This document shows, one piece after another, positions 1-8,087 of a DNA stretch of 15,858 nucleotides. The position numbers and the translations under genes were made by a program. Each line of letters starts with the position of its first letter. Positions within the stretch are counted from its first letter, which is position 1. The notes below the pieces were generated by a model, which was not told the origin of the DNA, ran no database searches, and was given only the letters and a program-made list of their open reading frames with translations. Source of the DNA: UPXZ01 sp018055865 (GTDB taxonomy: Bacteria > Bacteroidota > Bacteroidia > Bacteroidales > Paludibacteraceae); NCBI GenBank assembly GCA_964292695.1, contig CAXYWB010000052.1:1-15858 (forward strand), in the 5' to 3' direction.

Positions 1-2
1 TA

Positions 3-3000
3 TTTTGCATCCTATTCTTTATAGGAATAGGTGTCAGTTTTGCACAAATCCGGGTTACGGGTAGTGTGAAAGATGAAAACGGAGAGCCAATAATTGGAGC
101 GTCTGTTTTAGCAAAAGGGACAAATGTGGGTATCAGTACTGATACAAATGGGATTTTCACATTAAATGTTCCTGAGAATGCATCCACATTAATTTTTTCT
201 TATGTTGGAATGAATACACTTGAGCTTCCTGTACGTCCTCTAATGAACGTAGTGCTTAGATCGAATGAAGAATTGCTGGATGAAGTAGTCGTGGTTGGTT
301 ACGGTACTCAAAGAAAAGCAAATTTGACCGGCGCTGTATCAACGGTAGATGTAAGCAAAACGCTGGAAGCGCGACCTTACTCAGAAATTTCAAAAGCGCT
401 ACAGGGAGTTGTTCCAGGTTTATCTGTAATAAGCAGTAGCGGAAAATTAGGAGTACAACCAACTTTGACGATCCGAGGTATTGGTACTTTAAGCAATAGC
501 GGAACCAGTAAACCTTTCATTGTGGTTGATGGCGTACCCATGGAGGATATTTCATTGCTGAACACACAAGATATCGAAAATATTTCGGTACTGAAAGATG
601 CTGCTTCTACTTCTATTTATGGCACACGTGCAGCTTTTGGAGTGATATTAATTACTACCAAATCGGCAACTAAGACAGATAAAACAACTGTTAATTATAC
701 AAATAACTTCGGCTGGGATACTTCCACTATACTACCAAATTACCCAGACGTGCCAACTCAATTAAAAGCCTTAATTTCAGCAAATGGTCGCGCCGGTTTG
801 GCAAATGAACTTTTTGGAATGTATCTGGACGAGATGCTGCCACTCGCCGAAAAATGGAAAACTGACCATAACGGACAAAAAGCAGGCTATCGCGAAATGG
901 TTTTAGGCGAAGATTTTACGTTGGATAAGAATGGGGTTGGAAGTTATTTCGCCGATTGGGATGTGGTAGGTATTATGTTCAGAGAATGGAAACCGACAAG
1001 AAGTCATAACCTTTCTGTACAGGGAACAAGTGGAAAAACTTCCTATTACATGTCATTAGGCAATAATCATGAAGAGGGAATTATGACTTATTACCCTGAA
1101 AAAATGGACAAATGGACCACAATGCTTAATGTAACGAATCAGGCATTTGACTGGTTACAAATTGGAGCACGTTTTAACTACAGCAACAAAGGGTTTCAGG
1201 GTCCTGCTCTACAACGAAGAACGTATGAATATATGTGGCGTTGGGGAAGTTTCTTTGGACCTTATGGTACATATCAGGGAACTGATTTCCGTAACGATAT
1301 AGCGTATCGAAAACAAGCGGGCGACTGGACTGACAGCGATGATTTTATCCGCCTCGGAACTTTCCTAAAAGCAGATATTACCAAAGGACTAACTCTGAAT
1401 GCAGATTACACATACAATGCAGAATTCTATAATTATAAGGCGGCTTATATTCCACTTGGTGGTTGGAACTCCTGGGGAGGGCAAATTGCTAATACTTCTC
1501 AATTTGTTACTACTTCCAGATTGGAACAAAACTCATCCCAAAACAAGTCTTTTGCGTTGAATATCTTTGGAAATTATAAATTTGAATTGGGTTCTAATCA
1601 TCATTTCAATGTAATGCTTGGAGGAAACGCTGAAAGTGGAAGGTATTTTTCACACTATTCCCAAAGAGATAATTTATTAGACCCGAATATGCCTGAATTC
1701 TCTTTAGCAATGGGAACTAGTCAGATAGTAAGTGGCAGCCATTCAGACTGGGCTACTGTTGGATACTTTAGCCGTTTGAATTATGATTACAATAATATTT
1801 GGTTGCTTGAGTTGAACGGCCGTTACGATGGTTCTTCTAGTTTTCCGGCAAATAGCCGTTGGGCATTTTTCCCATCTGCCTCTGTAGGATATCGAATCTC
1901 TGAGCAAGAATTCTTCAGCCCGCTTAAAACATACATTAGCAATGCCAAAATTCGCGCATCATTCGGAGAAATAGGAAATCAGGCAGTTGGTGCTAATCAA
2001 TACCTTCCCGTACTCACATCCAATACTGTTAACTGGTTATTAGCGAACGGAGACAGAGCTGTTGCATACAACATGCCTAGGTTAGTGGCTTCCACATTGA
2101 AATGGGAAAGAATTCAAACCCTGGATTTCGGAGGAGATTTTGGATTTTTCAACAATGATTTGAATGTTTCATTTGACTGGTATCAACGTACCACGCTCGA
2201 CATGCTTGCTCCCGGCAAAACAATGCCTGATGCACTAGGAGCATCAGCTCCGCTGATTAATGCCGGAACTCTTCAAACTCGCGGCTGGGAATTGTCATTA
2301 GACTGGCGCCATCGTTTCAACGATCTTATGATTTATGCCAATGCAAGTATTGGGGATTTCAAAACAACAGTTGTTAAATGGGACAACGACACAAAACTAC
2401 TGAATACGAATTACAGTGGAAAAGTGTATGGAGATATATGGGGATTTGAAACAGAACGTTTTTTTACTAAAGATGATTTCAACACCGATGGAACATATAA
2501 AACCGGTGTAGCACCTCAAACAGCACTCGACCAAAGACCATTTGTATTTGGCCCTGGAGATGTGAAATTCAAAGATTTAGACGGAAATGGAGCCATTGAT
2601 GGTGGAAAAGGTACTGCAGATGATCACGGTGACTTGAAGGTTATCGGTAACTTCACTCCTCGTTATCAATACAGCTTCCGTTTAGGTGGCGATTGGAAAG
2701 GCATTGACCTGGACATGTTTTTTCAGGGTGTAGGAAGTCGTTCCGTATGGACTCAAAGCGCTTTCGTTATGCCAATGATGCGTGGTGCAGATGCTATTTA
2801 TGCTAACCAAACGGATTACTGGACTGAAGAGAATCCTAATCCTGATGCAGAATTTCCAAGAATGTACCCTGGTAATGCTGGTAGAGGAACTATTGCTGTT
2901 TTAGATTTAGGGAATCACAACTTCTACCCTCAATCCAAGTACTTAGTAAACATGGCTTATTTAAGATTCAAGAACCTGACTGTAGGTTATACAATACCTG

Positions 3001-3206
3001 TAGATTTATCGAGGAAGATATACATGCAAAAAGCCCGAATCTATTTCAGTGCGAACAATATTGCTGAAATAATTAATGCGAGCAACGCTCCCCTTGATCC
3101 TGAAATTAATACTTCTGAAACCGGAGCGAGTTTGGGAAATGGTACCTGGGGACGTATTGATCCAATGTTCAGAACCGTATCATTTGGTTTACAACTCACA
3201 TTCTAA
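3..3206 (+). CDS. SusC-type TonB-dependent outer-membrane transporter, 5'-truncated by the window edge
   Basis: This protein would form the outer-membrane barrel that imports a glycan or oligosaccharide using TonB energy. The frame is open from base 3. It begins with the hydrophobic end of a signal peptide, ending in a SFAQ-type cleavage region near 36-47, so the true start lies upstream and the GTG at 66 is not the start. A carboxypeptidase-D-regulatory-like domain follows (about 54-260, with GEPIIGASVLAKGT). Next come the typical DEVVVVGYGTQ segment at about 276-308, the plug domain to about 690 (ending near VILITTKS), and a long beta-barrel with many aromatic-rich strands. The chain ends in a terminal Phe (FGLQLTF). 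The segment DLDGNGAIDGG at about 2577-2607 is the calcium-loop-like motif common in SusC proteins. The SusD gene starts 11 bases downstream, as in other SusCD operons. The substrate cannot be read from sequence; the neighbouring cell-wall genes only suggest one. Confidence 0.95.
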   Translation, partial: FCILFFIGIGVSFAQIRVTGSVKDENGEPIIGASVLAKGTNVGISTDTNGIFTLNVPENASTLIFSYVGMNTLELPVRPLMNVVLRSNEELLDEVVVVGYGTQRKANLTGAVSTVDVSKTLEARPYSEISKALQGVVPGLSVISSSGKLGVQPTLTIRGIGTLSNSGTSKPFIVVDGVPMEDISLLNTQDIENISVLKDAASTSIYGTRAAFGVILITTKSATKTDKTTVNYTNNFGWDTSTILPNYPDVPTQLKALISANGRAGLANELFGMYLDEMLPLAEKWKTDHNGQKAGYREMVLGEDFTLDKNGVGSYFADWDVVGIMFREWKPTRSHNLSVQGTSGKTSYYMSLGNNHEEGIMTYYPEKMDKWTTMLNVTNQAFDWLQIGARFNYSNKGFQGPALQRRTYEYMWRWGSFFGPYGTYQGTDFRNDIAYRKQAGDWTDSDDFIRLGTFLKADITKGLTLNADYTYNAEFYNYKAAYIPLGGWNSWGGQIANTSQFVTTSRLEQNSSQNKSFALNIFGNYKFELGSNHHFNVMLGGNAESGRYFSHYSQRDNLLDPNMPEFSLAMGTSQIVSGSHSDWATVGYFSRLNYDYNNIWLLELNGRYDGSSSFPANSRWAFFPSASVGYRISEQEFFSPLKTYISNAKIRASFGEIGNQAVGANQYLPVLTSNTVNWLLANGDRAVAYNMPRLVASTLKWERIQTLDFGGDFGFFNNDLNVSFDWYQRTTLDMLAPGKTMPDALGASAPLINAGTLQTRGWELSLDWRHRFNDLMIYANASIGDFKTTVVKWDNDTKLLNTNYSGKVYGDIWGFETERFFTKDDFNTDGTYKTGVAPQTALDQRPFVFGPGDVKFKDLDGNGAIDGGKGTADDHGDLKVIGNFTPRYQYSFRLGGDWKGIDLDMFFQGVGSRSVWTQSAFVMPMMRGADAIYANQTDYWTEENPNPDAEFPRMYPGNAGRGTIAVLDLGNHNFYPQSKYLVNMAYLRFKNLTVGYTIPVDLSRKIYMQKARIYFSANNIAEIINASNAPLDPEINTSETGASLGNGTWGRIDPMFRTVSFGLQLTF

Positions 3207-3217
3207 AATCATTAACT

Positions 3218-4972
3218 ATGAAAAACAATAAAATTATGAAACGTATAATATTATATATTTGCTTATTGTCAACTATGACATTTACAGCATGTGATAATTT
3301 CCTGGAAAGAGAACCTCTGGACACATTCACAAACGGTAATTTCTGGACTAGCGAAAACAACGTTACAGGATATGCCAATTCCTTTTACTCTCAATTTACA
3401 GGTTACGGTAATGCTGGAGGGACAGGTGATTTCTATTTCAGAACACTCTCTGATGATCAGGCTGGAAGTGCATTTGCCGACTGGACATTTACAAATATTC
3501 CGGCAAGCAGTACTGTATGGAGAGACGGTTGGATAGAAATTCGAAGAGCCAATATCCTCCTTGAGAATGCAGATAACGTTCCAATGACTGATGCCGCAAA
3601 AGCACACTGGAAAGGATTTGCAAGGTTAATGAGAGCGTGGCAATACTATAAATTGGTTCGTAGCTATGGGGATTTACCCTGGATAGACAAGTCGCTGGAT
3701 ATTACCGATGAAGGATACCTCTACAAACCTCGTGAAAGCAGAGATATGATTATGGACAAGGCACTTGAAGATTTAACCTTTGCATGTGAAAATATGTATG
3801 AAAACACATCAAAAACGGCATTGAACAAAAATATCGCTTATGCCATGAAAGCTGAGGTCTGTCTGTTTGAAGGTACTTTCAGGAAATACCGTAATGCTGC
3901 AGACGGACAATCAGCACCGGATTTGACGGGAGCAAATAAATTCCTTACAGAAGCAAAAACTGCTGCCGCCTATTTAATGAACGATAGCAGAGGCTTCAAA
4001 CTGAATGCATCCTATCAGGGAAATTACAACTCGCTGGATTTAAGTAAGAACACTGAAGTGATTATGTACAAAGTTTACAAACAAAGCGTATTACAACATT
4101 CATTGATTGCTTACATCAGCTCTTCCACTCAACTTAGCGGTTTGACCAAAGATGCGTTTAATTCGTATCTATTCACAGATGGATTGCCTTTGGCTCTGAC
4201 AGTAAAAGACAAGTCTGACGCTGCTGAAATAGTAATTGGAAAGAAAATCGTTGCTGGTAAAACCGTGCCAGATACAATTCTTTCTATTTCAAAAGTGTTG
4301 GCTCTTCGCGACAAAAGATTAGTGCAAACTATTGATACAGCAGTATTCTATGTAGGACGTGGTTTCACCCGATTTGGTTCCGGAATATCTATGACATCTT
4401 CTACCGGATACGGAATTTCTAAATACGACAACAAAGAAATTGCTAATGCGTACAGAAATCAAACAAATGCTAACTTTACCCACGCACCATTGTTCTGGCT
4501 TGCAGTTATTTATTTACAATATGCAGAAGCAACAGCAGAATTAGGAACAATTACTCAGAGTGATCTCGACAACTCGATCAACAAACTCAGAACACGTGCC
4601 GGGCTGCCTGCACTTACAGTTGGCGTTGGCTTTAATGATCCAGCAAACAATATGGCAGTTAGCAATCTAATCTGGGAAATTCGCCGTGAACGTCGTTCCG
4701 AATTAATGCTTGATAACTGGAACCGCTACTGGGATCTGGTACGCTGGCATCAGCTGGACAAATTAGATTCCTCGGTTTATCCGGATGTACTTTTAGGTGC
4801 AAACATTGTAAACGCACCTGCTTACGACAAAGCAGTTCAAAAAGTAGGAACTTACATAGATGGATCCAAAAAAATGTCTCGAAAATACGACAAAAAGTAT
4901 TATTGGTATCCAATTCCTTCTGACCAAATTTCATTGAATGACAAGTTAATTCAAAATCCAGGTTGGAACTAA
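3218..4972 (+). CDS. SusD-type substrate-binding lipoprotein (RagB/SusD family)
   Basis: This is the surface lipoprotein that caps the SusC barrel and binds the substrate. A lipoprotein signal peptide ends at the lipobox TFTAC, which places the acylated Cys at residue 25 from the ATG at 3218, or 19 from the alternative ATG at 3236. Both starts are plausible and there is no clear Shine-Dalgarno site. After the Cys comes the family opening DNFLEREPLDTFTNGNFW. The middle is helix-rich and TPR-like (MRAWQYYKLVRSYGDLPW). The C-terminal signature includes RRERRSELMLDNWNRYWDLVRW-type residues at about 4681-4746 and ends with YYWYPIPSDQISLN...QNPGWN. The length of 584 residues is normal for the family. 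The 11-base gap from SusC indicates cotranscription, and a strong terminator follows at once, so SusC/SusD form their own unit. Confidence 0.95.
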   Translation: MKNNKIMKRIILYICLLSTMTFTACDNFLEREPLDTFTNGNFWTSENNVTGYANSFYSQFTGYGNAGGTGDFYFRTLSDDQAGSAFADWTFTNIPASSTVWRDGWIEIRRANILLENADNVPMTDAAKAHWKGFARLMRAWQYYKLVRSYGDLPWIDKSLDITDEGYLYKPRESRDMIMDKALEDLTFACENMYENTSKTALNKNIAYAMKAEVCLFEGTFRKYRNAADGQSAPDLTGANKFLTEAKTAAAYLMNDSRGFKLNASYQGNYNSLDLSKNTEVIMYKVYKQSVLQHSLIAYISSSTQLSGLTKDAFNSYLFTDGLPLALTVKDKSDAAEIVIGKKIVAGKTVPDTILSISKVLALRDKRLVQTIDTAVFYVGRGFTRFGSGISMTSSTGYGISKYDNKEIANAYRNQTNANFTHAPLFWLAVIYLQYAEATAELGTITQSDLDNSINKLRTRAGLPALTVGVGFNDPANNMAVSNLIWEIRRERRSELMLDNWNRYWDLVRWHQLDKLDSSVYPDVLLGANIVNAPAYDKAVQKVGTYIDGSKKMSRKYDKKYYWYPIPSDQISLNDKLIQNPGWN

Positions 4973-4991
4973 ATTCACAATCCAAAGTTTT

Positions 4992-5020
4992 AAAAAGGAC
5001 ATCATTTTGATGTCCTTTTT
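4992..5020 (+). terminator. Intrinsic terminator after SusD
   Basis: A perfect 13-bp stem is formed by AAAAAGGACATCA (4992-5004) and its complement (5008-5020) around a TTT loop, with a T-run on the 3' side. It lies 19 bases after the SusD stop and separates the SusCD unit from the genes downstream. The A-run on the 5' side mirrors the T-run, so it could also work on the opposite strand. The remaining gap up to 5225 is AT-rich, with no ORF or repeat copy that I can see. Confidence 0.85.
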
Positions 5021-5225
5021 TATTATTCATTGTAAGAGACAATATCATTTTGAAGACAATGACGATAAATAATTCTCAAATGGAACATTAACTAGGTTAT
5101 TTCCTTCAAAAAGTAATATTTCCCAAAACAGTTTAATTCAACTTGTTAAATTAGTCAAAACCATCAGGTTAATTTTCACAATTCCGCTCTTATTCCTTGA
5201 AAAAACCGTATTTTTGTTTGAATTT

Positions 5226-6392
5226 ATGAGGAAAACAATCTTAATATTTTTATTGGCGGCAATTGCTTCCATTGCTTTTGCCCGGTCACCTCGTGTCATT
5301 ACCGGTGCTGAGCAAACCAGGGCTTATCTCCCCATTCTGAAAAATAAACGGGTAGCTCTGTTTTCGAACCATACCGGAATGGTGGGCAGCAAGCACACAC
5401 TGGATGTTTTGATTGAAAATAAAATCAATGTAGTTGCAATTTTCTCACCCGAACATGGTTTCCGTGGAACGGCAGACGCGGGCGAACACGTTTTGAGTTC
5501 ATTAGATGAAAAAACCGGTGTGCCAATCCTTTCGCTTTACGATGGAAATCTCGGTCGCCCAAGTGAAACGAATATGCGTAAGTTCGATATATTGGTGGTG
5601 GATATTCAGGATGTGGGTTTGCGTTTTTACACGTATTATGCTTCCATGGTGCGACTGATGGATGCCTGCGCCGAATATAACCGCAAAATGCTGATACTCG
5701 ATCGTCCCAATCCAAATGGATTTTATGTTGACGGTCCCATCCTGGATATGAAATTCAAATCGGGTGTGGGCTGGCTGCCCATTCCGGTGGTTCACGGGAT
5801 GACGCTGGGTGAAATTGCGCTGATGACCAACGGCGAACGCTGGCTCCCTGCCTCCCGTGTGTGTGATGTCACAGTTATTTCGTGTAAAAATTACACCCAT
5901 CAAACCAAATATCGCCTTCCTATTGCACCTTCGCCTAACCTGCCGGATATGAAGTCGATTTATTTATATCCGTCCACGTGCTTTTTCGAAGCTACTCCGG
6001 TAAGCCTCGGACGCGGTACCGATAAGCCTTTTCAGATTTACGGACATCCCAATATGAAAGGATATGATTTTTCGTTCACTCCCCGAAGCATTTCGGGGGC
6101 TAAAAACCCTCCGCAATTGGACAGACTTTGCTACGGAGTGGATTTAAGCGGAAAAACCGATGAAGAAATTTGGCAAAAAGGAATTGATTTAAGCTATCTG
6201 ATAGATGCTTACAGGAATATGAATTTAGAAGATCATTTCTTCAGATCATTTTTTGAACTGCTAATCGGAACCGATTATGTGCGCAAAATGATTAAAGAAG
6301 GTAAATCGGCCGATGAAATAAAAAACGGGTGGAAAGACGATGTGGCGAAGTTTAGGGAGCAGCGGAAACCGTATCTACTCTATGAAGAATAG
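5226..6392 (+). CDS. namZ: Exo-beta-N-acetylmuramidase NamZ family protein (DUF1343)
   Basis: NamZ-family enzymes (GH171) remove N-acetylmuramic acid from the non-reducing end of peptidoglycan fragments. I choose the ATG at 5226, giving 388 residues, because it leads straight into a signal peptide (MRKTILIFLLAAIASIAFA); a TTG four codons upstream is less likely. Conserved DUF1343 blocks are present in order: FSPEHGFRG with E76, VVDIQDVGLRFYTY at 124-137, LDRPNPNG at 158-165, VVHGMTLGE at 188-196, APSPNLPD at 234-241, YPSTCFFEATPVSLGRGTDK at 248-267, and CYGVDL near 305. In characterised members a Glu in the early conserved block is thought catalytic; E76 is the candidate, by recall and not by alignment. 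The protein is complete, with no truncation. It follows a terminator and so likely has its own promoter, which I could not place convincingly. A repeat copy begins right after the TAG stop. Confidence 0.92.
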   Translation: MRKTILIFLLAAIASIAFARSPRVITGAEQTRAYLPILKNKRVALFSNHTGMVGSKHTLDVLIENKINVVAIFSPEHGFRGTADAGEHVLSSLDEKTGVPILSLYDGNLGRPSETNMRKFDILVVDIQDVGLRFYTYYASMVRLMDACAEYNRKMLILDRPNPNGFYVDGPILDMKFKSGVGWLPIPVVHGMTLGEIALMTNGERWLPASRVCDVTVISCKNYTHQTKYRLPIAPSPNLPDMKSIYLYPSTCFFEATPVSLGRGTDKPFQIYGHPNMKGYDFSFTPRSISGAKNPPQLDRLCYGVDLSGKTDEEIWQKGIDLSYLIDAYRNMNLEDHFFRSFFELLIGTDYVRKMIKEGKSADEIKNGWKDDVAKFREQRKPYLLYEE

Positions 6393-6420
6393 CTGCCCCC
6401 TAACCCCCTGAAGGGGGAAT
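6393..6420 (+). repeat. Palindromic repeat copy A (C-rich sense, 3' of namZ)
   Basis: This is the cleanest short copy: two C-tracts and one G-tract (CTGCCCCCTAACCCCC, then TGAA, then GGGGG). The second C-tract pairs with the G-tract in a tight hairpin, and the first C-tract can compete for the same G-tract. It starts at the base after the namZ stop codon. It is the inverse orientation of copy B, 95 bases downstream. Confidence 0.9.
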
Positions 6421-6514
6421 AACACAGGGTGTTTTAAATGCAGTGCTATTTTTGAGTTATAAATGGAAACAAACAATCAACATTATATATTAATAAACAA
6501 AATCCAATCCTAAA

Positions 6515-6565
6515 GTTCCCCCTTCAGAGCCTGTCCCGAAGTCGTTTCGGGAGGGTTAGGGGGCC
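6515..6565 (-). repeat. Palindromic repeat copy B, long form (G-rich sense, 5' of symporter)
   Basis: This copy is in inverse orientation to A. It has the same outer tracts, but about 24 extra bases interrupt the core and carry their own hairpin, TCCCGAA/TTCGGGA (6534-6552). It ends 10 bases before the symporter ATG, so its structure could affect ribosome access. Only this copy and copy D are long forms. Confidence 0.88.
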
Positions 6566-6575
6566 AATCATCCAT

Positions 6576-8063
6576 ATGAGTCCATTCGCAGTCATCATCA
6601 TCATCGCAGCATATTTCCTCGTTCTGTTCGGGGTTTCGCACCTGGCAGGGCGGAAGGCTGATAATGCCGGTTTTTTTATCGGTAACCGCAAATCAAGCTG
6701 GTATGTGGTAGCTTTTGCCATGATTGGTTCGAGTATTTCGGGCGTTACGTTTATGTCCGTACCGGGCATGGTTGACCCGAAGGCATTTTCGTACATGCAG
6801 ATGGTGCTGGGCTTTTTCGTGGGGCAAATCATCATTTCGTTTGTGCTCATTCCGCTTTTTTACAAAATCAACCTGTTTTCAATCTACGAATACCTCGACA
6901 AACGCTTCGGAATACGTTCCTATAAAACCGGTGCGTGGTTTTTCTTCATTTCTAAAATGCTTGGAGCTTCAGTACGACTGTTTTTGGTTTGTCTGTTTCT
7001 GCAAATGCTGGTATTCGGTCCGTTGAATTTACCATTTATTCTCAACGTAATAGTTACTGTATCGCTTGTATGGCTTTACACTCATCAGGGTGGTGTGAAA
7101 ACCCTGATTTGGACCGATTCGCTGAAGACTTTCTGCCTGCTTGTTTCGGTCATTCTCACCATTTATTTCATTGCTAAAAGTATGAATATGAACTTTTCGG
7201 GCATGGTGTCGGCTATCCGCGACAGCGAACTCTCCCGCACTTTTTTCTTTGATAATCCGAAAGAGAAGACTTTTTTCTGGAAGCAGTTTCTGGCAGGAAT
7301 TTTCACCATGATAGCCACTACGGGACTTGATCAGGACTTTATGCAGCGAAATCTGAGCTGTAAAAATCCGCGAGACTCGCAGAAGAACATCCTGACTAGC
7401 GGTTTTGTACAATTGGGTATTAATATTATGTTTCTTATGCTGGGCGTTTTGCTTTACATTTTTGCAGACAGCAAGGGCATTACACATCCGGCCAAAAGTG
7501 ACGAACTTTTCCCGATGATAGCCACACAGGGTTATTTACCTTATGTTGTTGGTATTCTGTTTATTATCGGACTTATTTCTTCTGCTTATGCGGCAGCAGG
7601 CTCGGCTCTGACTGCTCTGACAACCTCTTTTACGGTCGATGTGGTGGGTATTCACGGAAAATCGGAAGCCGTCATTAAAACATCACGCAAAAAAATCCAC
7701 CTGGGCATGGCTGTGGTAATGGGAATTGTTATTTTTGTATTTAACCTGCTGAATAATACCAGCGTGATTGATGCGGTTTACGTGCTGGCAAGCTACACTT
7801 ACGGCCCGATTTTGGGTTTGTTTGCTTTCGGAATTTTCACAAAAAAACAGGTTCGTGATAAATTGGTGCCTCTTGTGGCAATTGCAGCTCCGGTTCTTTG
7901 CTTTTTCATTCAAAAAATTACTGTTTCACTTTGGGGTTATCATTTCAGTTATGAGCTGATAATAATGAATGCAGCAATTACGATGGTAGGAATGTGGATC
8001 ATAACTGCCCCCCAACCCTCTAAAGGAGGAGCTGAGAGCGCAACCCCAACCGGGCTGAATTAG
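6576..8063 (+). CDS. Sodium:solute symporter (SSS family), inner membrane
   Basis: This is a Na+-driven inner-membrane importer of the SSS family. At 495 residues it has about 13 hydrophobic segments. The N-terminal region VSHLAGRKADNAGFFIGNRK followed by SSWYVVAFAMIGSSISG is the family's characteristic start of TM1-TM2. Other typical parts are YEYLDKRFG near residue 105, GGVKTLIWTDSLK near 170, the QDFMQRNLSCK segment near 255, and the SSAYAAAGSALTALTTSF region near 335-352. From its place after namZ, MurNAc or a related sugar is a plausible substrate, but SSS sequence alone does not define this. Repeat copy C is translated as the C-terminal tail (TAPQPSKGGAESATPTGLN), so the last 20 or so residues look like added sequence rather than family sequence. 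The next gene starts 24 bases after the stop. Confidence 0.9.
   Translation: MSPFAVIIIIAAYFLVLFGVSHLAGRKADNAGFFIGNRKSSWYVVAFAMIGSSISGVTFMSVPGMVDPKAFSYMQMVLGFFVGQIIISFVLIPLFYKINLFSIYEYLDKRFGIRSYKTGAWFFFISKMLGASVRLFLVCLFLQMLVFGPLNLPFILNVIVTVSLVWLYTHQGGVKTLIWTDSLKTFCLLVSVILTIYFIAKSMNMNFSGMVSAIRDSELSRTFFFDNPKEKTFFWKQFLAGIFTMIATTGLDQDFMQRNLSCKNPRDSQKNILTSGFVQLGINIMFLMLGVLLYIFADSKGITHPAKSDELFPMIATQGYLPYVVGILFIIGLISSAYAAAGSALTALTTSFTVDVVGIHGKSEAVIKTSRKKIHLGMAVVMGIVIFVFNLLNNTSVIDAVYVLASYTYGPILGLFAFGIFTKKQVRDKLVPLVAIAAPVLCFFIQKITVSLWGYHFSYELIIMNAAITMVGMWIITAPQPSKGGAESATPTGLN
8005..8033 (+). repeat. Palindromic repeat copy C, translated in the symporter C-terminus
   Basis: C-rich sense copy read in frame as TAPQPSKGGA at the end of the symporter. 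The base after the first C-tract is C instead of the usual T, which turns a would-be TAA into CAA and keeps the frame open. The core stem has shifted to CCTC/GAGG around TAAAG, with changes on both sides that keep pairing possible. Confidence 0.85.
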
Positions 8064-8087
8064 AAATGATTTAATTTTAGAAAAGAA

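Noticed and set aside
66..68. GTG at 66 as the SusC start
   Set aside because: The frame is open upstream to base 3 and encodes a signal peptide end and the first strand of the regulatory domain; the gene is cut by the window edge.
5209..5216. TATTTTTG match to the Bacteroides -7 box (TAnnTTTG) before namZ
   Set aside because: No convincing TTTG/TTG -33 element at the right distance, and the implied start site would leave almost no leader before the ATG at 5226.
6082..6112. Possible twelfth repeat copy in namZ (CCCCGAAGCATTTCGGGG hairpin followed by GCTAAAAACCC)
   Set aside because: It resembles the inner hairpin of the long copies, but the encoded residues (TPRSISGAKNPPQ) fit the normal DUF1343 sequence at this place, so it is most likely chance.
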